This document shows positions 8,442 to 16,369 of a stretch of 41,160 nucleotides of DNA, piece by piece; position 1 is the stretch's first letter; each line of letters opens with the position of its first letter. The translations under genes were made by a program, and so were the position numbers. The notes below the pieces were generated by a model. That model was not told the DNA's origin and made no database searches. It saw nothing but the letters and a program-made list of their open reading frames with translations. The stretch is taken from assembly GCA_023412755.1 (NCBI GenBank), contig JAEZCB010000083.1, positions 1 to 41,160 of the forward strand, in the 5' to 3' direction. The DNA is from Bacteroidota bacterium (GTDB taxonomy: Bacteria; Bacteroidota; Bacteroidia; Flavobacteriales_F; PHOS-HE28).

Positions 8442-9626
8442 TCACGTCTTATGCACCAGCCGCAACCCGGTGTATTGCCAGCGCAAATGCGGGTGGAAGA
8501 AGTTCCTATACGTGGGCCTTGAATGTCCGTGAGCTGTGGCCACCGAGGCACCGCGCAGCACCATCTGGTTCACCATGAATTTGCCGTTGTACTCCCCTAC
8601 CGGCCCATCGGCCTTTTTATACCCGGGGTATGGCAGGAACGCGCTTTGGGTCCATTCCCAGCGCTGCCCCCACTGAAATTCGCCGGAAGCCACCTCCCAT
8701 TCCTGTTCCGTGGGCAGGCGGCGGCCACACCATTGGGCGAAAGCGCAGGCTTCATAAAAGGAAATATGCGCCACCGGCATCTCCGGATCCATGGGCACAA
8801 GGCCCTGCAACGAGAACCAATGCCAGCCTTCATCCCGGCGATACCAATATAACGGGGCCTTTATTCCATGTTCCCGAACCCATTGCCAGCCTTCCTGGTG
8901 CCAATGCCGGTGATCGGAATAACCACCATCGGTGATGAACTCCATCCATTCCCGGTTCGTCACCAGTTTCAGATCGATCATGAAAGGTTCCAGGTGGACC
9001 TTATGCCGCTCCCGTTCCAGATCGAAGTGGAATCCCTCGCCGGAATGGCCTATGGAATGGATTCCGCCTGGGAGCTTTACCGCGCCGGTGATCGGAGCTT
9101 CAGAAGCACCTTCGAAGTATGCGCCATAAGCCGGGAACAACGGCTCCTGGCAAAGGATATACTTGATATCGGTGATCAACAATTCCTGGTGCTGTTCTTC
9201 GTGGTTCAGGCCCAGTTCCAACAAGGCAAGCTGTTCTTCGCTCACCGTTTCGGAAAGCATTCGTTCCATCGCATCGTCCACGCGATGCCGGTAATGCATC
9301 ACTTCCTGCACGGTGGGTCTTGTATAACGTCCGCGCTGATCCCTCGCCACGCGCTCGCCAACACCTTCATAATAACTGTTGAACACATAGGCGGTGTTGG
9401 TATCAGATCCATACCATGGGAGGGGTTTCAATAGAAAATGCTCGAAGAACCATGTCGTGTGGCCCAGGTGCCACTTTGGGGGCGATACGTCCACGATCGG
9501 CTGTGCCACATGATCTTCCACCGAAAGTGGCCTGCATAGCGCCGTGGTGCGATCACGTACGTTGCGATAGCGCAACTTCCAATGCTTTGTATCCTGTATC
9601 AACTTTCTGGCGAGGCGCTGTTCCAT
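8442..9626 (-). CDS. egtB: Ergothioneine biosynthesis protein EgtB-like sulfoxide synthase
   Basis: A 394-residue non-haem iron enzyme with an N-terminal DinB_2-type helical domain and a C-terminal formylglycine-generating-enzyme/sulfatase-modifying fold. Iron ligands are visible as WHLGHT (His56) and HEEQH (His142 and His146), the three-histidine arrangement of EgtB. The FGE domain runs from about residue 190 to the end and contains RRLPTEQEWEVAS and the terminal YTGLRLVHKT. EgtB joins hercynine with cysteine or gamma-glutamylcysteine using oxygen. The usual partner, methyltransferase EgtD, is not adjacent: 8260-8441 is empty and the gene upstream is AI-2E-like. It lies 30 bases after that gene and may be co-transcribed with it. 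An OvoA-like or other thiol-histidine role cannot be excluded. Confidence 0.88.
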   Translation of the reverse strand: MEQRLARKLIQDTKHWKLRYRNVRDRTTALCRPLSVEDHVAQPIVDVSPPKWHLGHTTWFFEHFLLKPLPWYGSDTNTAYVFNSYYEGVGERVARDQRGRYTRPTVQEVMHYRHRVDDAMERMLSETVSEEQLALLELGLNHEEQHQELLITDIKYILCQEPLFPAYGAYFEGASEAPITGAVKLPGGIHSIGHSGEGFHFDLERERHKVHLEPFMIDLKLVTNREWMEFITDGGYSDHRHWHQEGWQWVREHGIKAPLYWYRRDEGWHWFSLQGLVPMDPEMPVAHISFYEACAFAQWCGRRLPTEQEWEVASGEFQWGQRWEWTQSAFLPYPGYKKADGPVGEYNGKFMVNQMVLRGASVATAHGHSRPTYRNFFHPHLRWQYTGLRLVHKT

Positions 9627-9657
9627 TCTCAGCCGCTAATTCACAAACCCTACGCCG

Positions 9658-10827
9658 TCAGTGGCCGTTGCGGTGGTCGGCACGCCCGGCGTGTTCCTCC
9701 TTGGCTAGTTTCGAAAACGCGAAGAAACGCTTGATCTTGGCGCCGGTGAGCGCATGTGCTTCCGTCCCACGATCACCCAGCAGGAAGCTCCATGGCCGCA
9801 GGGAGGGTATCACATCGCAGGTCACCTTCATCATGCCCAGCAGCGGAACACTCACGAACATACCCGCAACACCCCAGACCATTCCGCCTGTTATCACGGC
9901 AAGTATCACGAAGAATGGATTGATCCGAACCTTGCCCCCTACGATGTTCGGCGTAAGTATGTTGTTTTCGGTGAACTGTACGATGAAGAACTGCAGTACC
10001 ACCATACCGGCCTGATCGGCGGATCCTGTGGTGAAGGCGAACAACAACGCGATCAGATACCCGATGATGGTGCCGAAATACGGTATGAAGTTGCATATGG
10101 CCGCAATGATCCCAAGCAGCACCGCATATTCAAGCCCGATCAACCAGAAGCCGAAGGAATTGACGAAGCAAAGAATGAGGACCACGGTGAATATGCCCGT
10201 CATGTACTTGCCTGTTACCGTGGATATCCGCCGTGCTATACGGCGTGCGATGCGGTGGTCCTTATCGGATACCAGCATGAGTAGAAAACGCACGTACTTA
10301 TCGCGGTAGTAAAGGAACATGAAGACATACACGGGCATGATGCCGATGGCCACCACCGTATTGGCGGTTCCACGCAGGGTGTTCTCCATACCATCACCGC
10401 CAATATTGAAGGCATTCGCGATCATGGTGGAGATCGGCGGCCGATCGCCCCGGTCCGCCATGCCCAGCTGGTTGCGCAACCGCATGTAGAGATCATCTAT
10501 ATTCTGCGAAGCCCGGGCACGTAGCGCGGGCAGATCGTCCAGTAGAACACTCAGCTGGCTCTGCATGAAGAGAAGCACCCCGTATACCACCCCGATGCCC
10601 AGAAAAATGGCGATGAGATTGGAAAGGATCCGTGGCACGCCCCAGCGCTCGAATAGCGACGCTACCGGATGGAGCAGGAATGCGAACAGCACCCCCATCA
10701 CCAGAGGAATGAAAAGCGTCTTGAATTCTGTGAGGATGTGATAGACCAACACCCATAGCAGAAGAATGATCACGAACCGCGTAACGATCGGCAGCGGTGG
10801 GCGATCGCGATCTAGGAACTTTGCCAT
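9658..10827 (-). CDS. AI-2E family (PerM-like) transporter
   Basis: A 389-residue integral membrane protein of the AI-2 exporter superfamily. There are hydrophobic helices at about residues 14-65 and 75-95, then a soluble stretch including LLDDLPALRARASQNID, and further helices from about 175 to 350. The conserved tail motif FTENNILTPNIVGGKVRINPF followed by GVAGMFVSVPLLGMMKV is diagnostic. Family members have been linked to autoinducer export or to sodium/proton exchange, and the role here is unresolved. The start is placed at MAKFLDRDRP because upstream codons give unconserved, non-membrane sequence and because TAACTTCG lies 17 bases before it. It is divergent from the AsmA-like gene and upstream of egtB on the same strand. 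Confidence 0.9.
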   Translation of the reverse strand: MAKFLDRDRPPLPIVTRFVIILLLWVLVYHILTEFKTLFIPLVMGVLFAFLLHPVASLFERWGVPRILSNLIAIFLGIGVVYGVLLFMQSQLSVLLDDLPALRARASQNIDDLYMRLRNQLGMADRGDRPPISTMIANAFNIGGDGMENTLRGTANTVVAIGIMPVYVFMFLYYRDKYVRFLLMLVSDKDHRIARRIARRISTVTGKYMTGIFTVVLILCFVNSFGFWLIGLEYAVLLGIIAAICNFIPYFGTIIGYLIALLFAFTTGSADQAGMVVLQFFIVQFTENNILTPNIVGGKVRINPFFVILAVITGGMVWGVAGMFVSVPLLGMMKVTCDVIPSLRPWSFLLGDRGTEAHALTGAKIKRFFAFSKLAKEEHAGRADHRNGH

Positions 10828-10844
10828 GGAATGATTTTCGTGTA

Positions 10845-10879
10845 CGAAGTTATCTTGAACGGACAATGGATCGGCCAAA
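10845..10879 (-). promoter_or_regulatory. Candidate promoter for AI-2E family gene
   Basis: On the minus strand TTTG (10879-10876) is followed after 23 bases by TAACTTCG (10852-10845), close to the Bacteroidota TTG-N17-23-TAnnTTTG promoter. It ends 17 bases before the chosen ATG at 10827 and supports that start. Confidence 0.45.
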
Positions 10880-10991
10880 CAATGGCCGTGCCGGGCTGTT
10901 CTTTCGAAGCACCCATGATCCACCCCACCGCCATTACAGGCATGACCCGACCCTCAAGTACCGGCCATGTGATCGTGGCCCATCCAGGAGC

Positions 10992-12665
10992 ATGAGGACG
11001 GGAAAGGCGTTGCGCAAATGGTGGTGGATCGCTTTGCCGCTGGCCCTGGTGCTTGCATGGGCAAGTGGGGTGCTCCTGGATGGGATAGTAAGGTCCAGGC
11101 TGGTGGAATTGGCCAGCCGCATAGCCGGTGAAGGCTATGAAGTGACCATTGCCGGGGTGGACGCGCGCTTCTTCGAAGGAAGCATTGGCGTGCATGGCAT
11201 ACACTTGCGCCCTGAGCCCTGGCTCATAGACAGCCTGCGGGCCGGTGGTGTGGGTGAAGTGCTGGAGCTGGTCGCGGATGAACTCCATATCCGCCAGGTA
11301 TCCTACAAGGACCTGCTCACAGATGGGAATGTGATCTTCCAGGTGGTGGAGGTGCGGCAGCCGGAGATCCAGTACCACTTCCGCCCGGATGAGACCGAAG
11401 AGCCGCCTCCTGGTGATGAGAAGGCCGATGATGTGGTGGAAGAACAGGAAGTGGCCCGCTTGCCGGCCTTCATCAGGGTGGATTCACTGGTGATCAGGGA
11501 AGCCACCGGCCTTACCAACGACATCACCGGGCGGCGCCCATCCTTCCGCATTGGTGGTACGGACATCATTGGCACCGGCGTTGAATTGCACACCGGCCCG
11601 GATGGGGTGGTGCATTATGATCTGCATGAGGCCTCGGTACATGCCTGGGATCTGAATGCCGAATTGCCGCCGCTTTATGATGTACATGTGGGTAGTGTGG
11701 AAGTGGATCATCCCTCCGGTATCGGACGCATCCGGGGATTACAGCTCAGGCCAAGGAAAGACCAACATTCCTATGGGGAATTGGTGAAGCATGAGGTGGA
11801 CCTGTTCGATATTTCGATGGACTCCATTTTCATAGGGAACATCGATGCCGGCGCATTCATAGCCCATCAGGTGCTTCATGCAGGAAAGGTGGAACTCCAT
11901 TCGCCAAAGGCCATCATATACAGAGACAAGACCTTGCCGGATGGTGAATTCAAGTACCGCCACCTTCCCATCAGCGGCTTGCGGCAATTGGGCATCTCCA
12001 TCCAGGTGGATTCCGTGCAGATGATCGATGGCGTGGTGGAATACCATGAAAAGGACATCAGCGGCAACGACTTTGGCAAGGTGGACCTAAGCAGCATAAC
12101 GGGCACCATGACAGGCCTTCACAACCGCGAGTCCGGGGAGGATGAATATCTGGAGGTAACGGCCAGCGCCAGGGTCTACGGAGCCACCACCGTCAACGTG
12201 CATTTCCGCGCACCGCTGAACAACACCAACGATGCCTTCACCCTGGATGCGCAACTTCGTTCGCTGCCTTTCACCGTGTTCAACCGGATGACGGATGAAT
12301 TGCTGAATGTGAAGGCCAGCGCCGGCACCATCCATGCATTGGATCTGCATATGCAGGGCAATGAGTGGCAGGCCTCGGGAACGGTGGATCTGGCCTACGA
12401 GGATCTGCGTATAGACATTGTTCCCAATGCGGACAAATGGCATCAGGGCAAGATCAAGAACCTGCTGGCGAACGCCATGGTGCGCAAACGGAATCTGCCT
12501 GAAAAAGGGAACTACCGGCAGGGCACCTTCACTGTGGACCGCAGAAAGGATCGAGCCATCTTCAATTTCATCTGGCAGGCGATCAAAGTGGGATCGGTGG
12601 ATTCCATGGCCCCGGGCCTTTTCCGGCAAAGGATGAGGGAGGCCGCGAAACACCGTGAGAACTGA
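10992..12665 (+). CDS. AsmA/DUF748-like inner-membrane-anchored envelope protein
   Basis: A 557-residue protein with a positively charged N terminus, one membrane segment at about residues 9-28 and a large periplasmic beta-rich remainder. The stretch after the anchor, running through EGYEVTIAGVDARFFEGSIGVHGIHL, resembles the start of AsmA/TamB-type and DUF748 proteins, where strands describe genes or lipids at the envelope. An acidic, low-complexity linker (EEPPPGDEKADDVVEEQE) lies near 135-155. No catalytic motif is seen. AsmA-like proteins are implicated in phospholipid transport between membranes, but here that is inference only. The start is the ATG just before the membrane anchor; AGGAG lies one base before it, too close to be a standard ribosome site. 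Confidence 0.65.
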   Translation: MRTGKALRKWWWIALPLALVLAWASGVLLDGIVRSRLVELASRIAGEGYEVTIAGVDARFFEGSIGVHGIHLRPEPWLIDSLRAGGVGEVLELVADELHIRQVSYKDLLTDGNVIFQVVEVRQPEIQYHFRPDETEEPPPGDEKADDVVEEQEVARLPAFIRVDSLVIREATGLTNDITGRRPSFRIGGTDIIGTGVELHTGPDGVVHYDLHEASVHAWDLNAELPPLYDVHVGSVEVDHPSGIGRIRGLQLRPRKDQHSYGELVKHEVDLFDISMDSIFIGNIDAGAFIAHQVLHAGKVELHSPKAIIYRDKTLPDGEFKYRHLPISGLRQLGISIQVDSVQMIDGVVEYHEKDISGNDFGKVDLSSITGTMTGLHNRESGEDEYLEVTASARVYGATTVNVHFRAPLNNTNDAFTLDAQLRSLPFTVFNRMTDELLNVKASAGTIHALDLHMQGNEWQASGTVDLAYEDLRIDIVPNADKWHQGKIKNLLANAMVRKRNLPEKGNYRQGTFTVDRRKDRAIFNFIWQAIKVGSVDSMAPGLFRQRMREAAKHREN

Positions 12666-12712
12666 ACCGGCCAACCTTTTTGATCAACATATCGTCTTTT
12701 CCGTAAACTCCC

Positions 12713-12720
12713 TACCTTAG
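12713..12720 (+). promoter_or_regulatory. Candidate -7 box TACCTTAG
   Basis: TACCTTAG, one base from TAnnTTTG, ends four bases before the ATG at 12725. The spacing is the same as for the VOC and tpiA genes, again implying a leaderless or near-leaderless transcript. No -33 TTG at normal spacing was found. Confidence 0.4.
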
Positions 12721-12724
12721 GCAC

Positions 12725-13093
12725 ATGAAGACCAAGATCGTAGCACTCGCCATACTGGCTGTTTCAGCCGTGGCCTCCGTACAGGCCCAGGAAACGGTGA
12801 AACCAACGCAAGATCCAGCCGTCCAAAAAGAAAGGGCCACACAGGCCGCCATGCTTCAAGCGGAGCAGCAGACCGAGCTGAAGACCAAGGAGCTGGGCCT
12901 CACCACCGAACAGAACCGCGCCGTAAAGGAGCTGGACAAGTACTACTATGGCACATTGTCCGAACTGGATGCTTCCGTGAACGATCCCGAGGCCCTTGCC
13001 GTGAAGAAGGCCGAGTTGAAGGAACAATATGACAACCGTATGCGCCATCTGCTCACTCCCGAGCAGTTCGAGCGTATGAAGGCCATGCGCTGA
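12725..13093 (+). CDS. Spy/CpxP-like periplasmic helical protein (copy 1)
   Basis: A 122-residue exported protein. Residues 1-20 form a signal peptide ending SVQAQE. The mature part is charged and helical and carries two LTxxQ-type motifs, LTTEQ near residue 59 and LTPEQ near 114, the hallmark of the Spy/CpxP family of periplasmic chaperones and stress sensors. It is followed at once by a strong intrinsic terminator (13117-13148), so it is probably a single-gene transcript. A paralogue follows at 13233. The assignment to the fold is fairly good; a chaperone role is inferred. Confidence 0.75.
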   Translation: MKTKIVALAILAVSAVASVQAQETVKPTQDPAVQKERATQAAMLQAEQQTELKTKELGLTTEQNRAVKELDKYYYGTLSELDASVNDPEALAVKKAELKEQYDNRMRHLLTPEQFERMKAMR

Positions 13094-13116
13094 TCCGTTC
13101 CACACGGATCGATCTG

Positions 13117-13148
13117 GAACGCACTCGATATGGGTGCGTTCTTTTTTT
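13117..13148 (+). terminator. Intrinsic terminator
   Basis: GAACGCAC (13117-13124) pairs perfectly with GTGCGTTC (13134-13141) across a 9-base loop and is followed directly by seven T residues. It lies 24 bases after the stop of the first Spy-like gene and separates it from the second. Confidence 0.9.
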
Positions 13149-13232
13149 CCAGAAGATCTAAAATGATCGAATGGACCAGGGTCTGGATCAAACCTGGCAC
13201 GGGATCATCCGTCATACTGAAAACCACACCCA

Positions 13233-13661
13233 ATGAAGAGCAGGATGAAACAGATGACCATTGCCCTCGCGATCCTTCTAGCGCCGATGGCGATGGCACA
13301 GGAAGGCATGCGTAAGCACAAGGATCCCAAGGCCATGGCCGAAGCAAGAACAGAGCGTATGGCGGAGACCCTCGGCCTTTCTGAAGAGCAATTGGCCCGG
13401 GTGAAGGAGATCAACCTTCGCCATGCGGAACGTATGGAAGCGCTCCGCGCCGAGCAGGCCGAGAAGCGAAAGGACAATATGAAGCGCGTGCGGGACGAGC
13501 ACCATGCCGAGTTGGAAAAAGTGCTTACCCCGGAACAAATGCAGCGCCTTGAAGAGAAGCGTGCGGAACGCAAGGCGAAAGGCGCGGAACGCAGAACGCA
13601 CGAGATGAAGCAACGGCAGCAGGGCAAGCCAGAGCATGCTCCCGAGCGGCGCGGTCAATAG
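13233..13661 (+). CDS. Spy/CpxP-like periplasmic helical protein (copy 2)
   Basis: A 142-residue exported, very basic and helical protein. A signal peptide covers about residues 1-22 (cleavage after AMA, giving QEG...). Two family motifs are present: LSEEQ near residue 49 and LTPEQ near 100. The C-terminal 40 residues are rich in Lys, Arg, Glu and Gln and probably form an extended helix or disordered tail. It resembles the neighbour at 12725 in plan but not closely in sequence, as expected for an old duplication within the Spy/CpxP fold. The start could also be the ATG four codons later (13245). It has its own strong terminator at 13678-13712. Confidence 0.75.
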   Translation: MKSRMKQMTIALAILLAPMAMAQEGMRKHKDPKAMAEARTERMAETLGLSEEQLARVKEINLRHAERMEALRAEQAEKRKDNMKRVRDEHHAELEKVLTPEQMQRLEEKRAERKAKGAERRTHEMKQRQQGKPEHAPERRGQ

Positions 13662-13677
13662 TCAGTGCCACAACCGG

Positions 13678-13712
13678 AAAAAAGGCCGTCCTGCATAGGG
13701 GCGGCCTTTTTT
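13678..13712 (+). terminator. Intrinsic terminator, possibly bidirectional
   Basis: AAAAAAGGCCG (13678-13688) pairs perfectly with CGGCCTTTTTT (13702-13712) across a 13-base loop. The A-run on one side and T-run on the other would let it stop transcription from either direction. It lies 17 bases after the second Spy-like gene and upstream of kynA. Confidence 0.88.
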
Positions 13713-13765
13713 CCTCTGGCCGATCACCGTTGATCTTCGATCGGACGCACAGCCTCTCCCACATC

Positions 13766-13773
13766 TACCTTTG
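13766..13773 (+). promoter_or_regulatory. -7 box TACCTTTG of kynA
   Basis: TACCTTTG matches TAnnTTTG exactly and ends six bases before the ATG at 13780. The same bases include a TTG (13771) that is in frame with the gene, but the box explains their conservation better than a start codon would. No -33 TTG at standard spacing was found. Confidence 0.55.
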
Positions 13774-13779
13774 ACCATC

Positions 13780-14814
13780 ATGGAAGAGAAGGCACAGCAG
13801 GTATCAGGCAGTGGTTCGGTGTACTATCCGGATTACCTTCAACTGGATAAGATCCTGGGGGCACAAAGCCCCGAGAGCGAAAAGGCTGGAGTGGAGGCCC
13901 ATGATGAGATGCTGTTCATCATCATCCATCAGACCTATGAGCTTTGGTTCAAGCAGATCCTGCATGAGGTATCCAGTGTCATCGCGATGTTCGAGGATCA
14001 CCATGTGGACGATAATGGTGGCGAATTGAATGTGGCAGTGCATCGCATGGAACGTGTGCATACCATCCTGCAGGTGCTCGTGCAGCAGATCGACATCCTG
14101 GAGACCATGACACCGCTGGATTTTTTGGATTTCCGCGACCTCCTCCGCCCGGCGAGTGGATTCCAGAGCCTTCAATTCAAGGTCCTGGAAGCGCGGTTGG
14201 GGCTGCGCATGGAGAACCGGTTCGGCAAGCACTATTACACCAGCCAGCTACGCCCGGAACACAAGTCGGAGATCGAGGCATTGGAGCGCATGCCCACCTT
14301 GTTCGATCTGGTTCAAGGCTGGCTGGAACGCATGCCTTTCCTCCAGGAGCGGTTCTGGCCGGAGGGTGAAGAACATCTTTTCGCCCGGTTGAAGAAGATC
14401 TACCAAAGCTCGCTGGTCGAAGGCGAGACCTCGAACATGTTGTTGTGGGAGAAGATCTTCGAGACCGGTTCTCCGGACAGGCGCCTGGGGCCGCTGGCCT
14501 GCCGCCACGCTGTATTCATCATGCTCTACCGTGATGAACCCATCCTTCAACAAGCCTTCCGTTTCCTGGGTTCGCTTCTGGACATCGATGAGGCCATGGC
14601 CACCTGGCGCTACCGGCATGTGAACATGGTGAATCGCATGATCGGCATGCGAGTGGGCACCGGCGGAAGCACCGGCAAAGCCTATCTGCGCGGTGCGTTG
14701 GACAGTCATTACATCTTCCAGGAGATCGCCGATCTAAGCAGTTTCCTCATCGACCGCAGGCGGCTGCCGGAGCTTCCGGATAGCTTGAGGAACGCACTTC
14801 GTTTCGTGGCCTAG
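13780..14814 (+). CDS. kynA: Tryptophan 2,3-dioxygenase
   Basis: A 344-residue haem dioxygenase that opens the indole ring of tryptophan to N-formylkynurenine, the first step of the kynurenine pathway in the cytoplasm. The family block HDEMLFIIIHQTYELWFKQ spans residues 41-59 and includes the active-site histidine (His50). RHAVFIMLYRD follows later, and the haem-binding histidine is His280 in WRYRH. Next comes the GTGGSTG loop that covers substrate. Length fits bacterial and animal enzymes. The start is ATG 13780 rather than the TTG three codons earlier. No other kynurenine-pathway gene is adjacent. Its end is 16 bases from the end of the convergent beta-CASP gene. Confidence 0.96.
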   Translation: MEEKAQQVSGSGSVYYPDYLQLDKILGAQSPESEKAGVEAHDEMLFIIIHQTYELWFKQILHEVSSVIAMFEDHHVDDNGGELNVAVHRMERVHTILQVLVQQIDILETMTPLDFLDFRDLLRPASGFQSLQFKVLEARLGLRMENRFGKHYYTSQLRPEHKSEIEALERMPTLFDLVQGWLERMPFLQERFWPEGEEHLFARLKKIYQSSLVEGETSNMLLWEKIFETGSPDRRLGPLACRHAVFIMLYRDEPILQQAFRFLGSLLDIDEAMATWRYRHVNMVNRMIGMRVGTGGSTGKAYLRGALDSHYIFQEIADLSSFLIDRRRLPELPDSLRNALRFVA

Positions 14815-14830
14815 GCCGGTCCCATTTTTC

Positions 14831-16264
14831 TCAAAGGGCGCGGCTTTCCCCGCGCTCTGCGATGGATATGTTCTTGAAACCGTGCATGCCCGCCATTTCC
14901 CTGAAAGACTCCATGGCCTTCTTAACGCCATGCACAAGTATGAGTTCCTTAACCTGCTCGGGTTCCTGGCAATTCAGGTATCTGATCAACTCCGTTCGGT
15001 CGGCGTGGGCGCTGTAATGGTCCATACGCAATATCTCGGCCTTCACCGGAATGCTGTCTCCGAATATCTGCACCTGCTCCGCCCCTTCCAACAACTCCGC
15101 ACCCAGGGTACCAGGCGGGCAGAACCCCACGATCAACAGCGCATTACTGGGATCCGAAAGTCCGTGATAGAGGTGATGGCGGATCCTGCCTGCCTCCATC
15201 ATGCCGCTGGCCGCGATCACTATGAATGGTCCTTCCTTCGAATTCAATTCCTTGCTCCTATCGGCGGAAGCGACGAATTCCACTCCGGGAAAAGAGAACA
15301 GGTCCGGATCATCATGCAGCTCCTCGCGCACCGTTTCCCGGAACAGGTCTGAATACCGGCGCACGATATCCGTTGCCTTGATCGCAAGAGGGCTATCCAC
15401 AAAGACCGGGATACGCGGGAGATTCCCCGCGTTGCTCAAGGCATTCAACGTGTACAGCAGCTCCTGTGTCTTGCCGATACTGAAGGCAGGCACGAAGAGT
15501 TTGCCTTTTCTTTCCACGCACACCTCGGTCACGTGCCGCAGCAGATCGAGTTCGGCGGCTATGATATCCAGATGATCCCGATCACCGTAGGTGGATTCGC
15601 ACAGGATCACATCCGCCTGCGGGAATCGCACAGGTTCTGGCAGCAGCCTGTCCGAGTATCGCCCCACATCACCGGTGAATGCCAGCTTCAGCACACGATC
15701 GCCATCATCGATGGTGAGATTGAGGGCGACGCTTCCTAGAATATGGCCCGTGTCTGTGAAAAGCAGCTCCACACCCGGCAGTATCTCCATCGCTTCGCCA
15801 TGGTCCAACACATAGAAGAGTTCCATTGTCCTGTTCACATGCTCCACCTTGTACAAGGGCTCATCGCTCCGCGGTGCACGGCCCTTCTTCCGCGCACGTC
15901 GCAGTTCCTGCTCGTGATCGCTTTCCTGTATCCTGGCGCTATCCTCCAGCATGATCGAGCAGAGGTCCCGTGTGGCGGCGGTGGCCCAGATCTTTCCGCG
16001 GAAACCATCGGCCACCAATTTGGGCAGCATGCCGCTATGATCGATGTGCGCATGGCTTAGTATCACGGCATCCACCCTTCGCGGGTCGAAACCGAACATG
16101 CGATTTGGATCCTTTCCCTTCCCAACGGCCATGCCCTCACCCTGGAACATACCGCAATCCAATAGGATCGATCCCGTGCTACCATCCCGGTGTTCCACTT
16201 CCAGCAGATGCTTGCTCCCTGTAACGGTTCCAGCACCTCCGTGGCTGGTGAGTGTTATGGCCAT
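14831..16264 (-). CDS. Metallo-beta-lactamase/beta-CASP RNA-processing-type hydrolase
   Basis: A 477-residue enzyme with an N-terminal metallo-beta-lactamase fold (SHGGAGTVTGSKHLL at the start; HAHIDH at 71-76 as the zinc motif) and an inserted beta-CASP domain (FSIGKTQELLY, VFVDSPLAIKATDI). The C-terminal RNA-specificity motif (PPGTLG, then HYSAHADRTELI) completes it. This is the CPSF73-like group, which includes exo- and endoribonucleases. A charged insertion RRARKKGRAPRSDEP lies near 125-140. The start is placed at MAITLTSHGG, where family alignment begins; a longer frame exists to 16294. GATCTTTG lies five bases before this start. It is divergent from murQ. Confidence 0.9.
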   Translation of the reverse strand: MAITLTSHGGAGTVTGSKHLLEVEHRDGSTGSILLDCGMFQGEGMAVGKGKDPNRMFGFDPRRVDAVILSHAHIDHSGMLPKLVADGFRGKIWATAATRDLCSIMLEDSARIQESDHEQELRRARKKGRAPRSDEPLYKVEHVNRTMELFYVLDHGEAMEILPGVELLFTDTGHILGSVALNLTIDDGDRVLKLAFTGDVGRYSDRLLPEPVRFPQADVILCESTYGDRDHLDIIAAELDLLRHVTEVCVERKGKLFVPAFSIGKTQELLYTLNALSNAGNLPRIPVFVDSPLAIKATDIVRRYSDLFRETVREELHDDPDLFSFPGVEFVASADRSKELNSKEGPFIVIAASGMMEAGRIRHHLYHGLSDPSNALLIVGFCPPGTLGAELLEGAEQVQIFGDSIPVKAEILRMDHYSAHADRTELIRYLNCQEPEQVKELILVHGVKKAMESFREMAGMHGFKNISIAERGESRAL

Positions 16265-16269
16265 GGGAA

Positions 16270-16277
16270 CAAAGATC
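16270..16277 (-). promoter_or_regulatory. Candidate -7 box GATCTTTG
   Basis: GATCTTTG on the minus strand lies five bases before the beta-CASP ATG at 16264. The identical octamer precedes tpiA by four bases (33339-33332), which suggests a variant -7 box rather than chance. Confidence 0.35.
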
Positions 16278-16369
16278 AACATGGCAATGCCCATATCCGC
16301 TGCCTGAGCATTGATCGGCTGGCATCCAAGGCGTGGCGGTCCTTTTCTTTGTTGTACAAAAGACTCCTA

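Noticed and set aside
14836..14857. A GC-rich hairpin at the end of the beta-CASP gene as terminator
   Set aside because: The stem is good but lies within the last codons and is followed by only TTTGA on the minus strand and no T-run on the plus strand.
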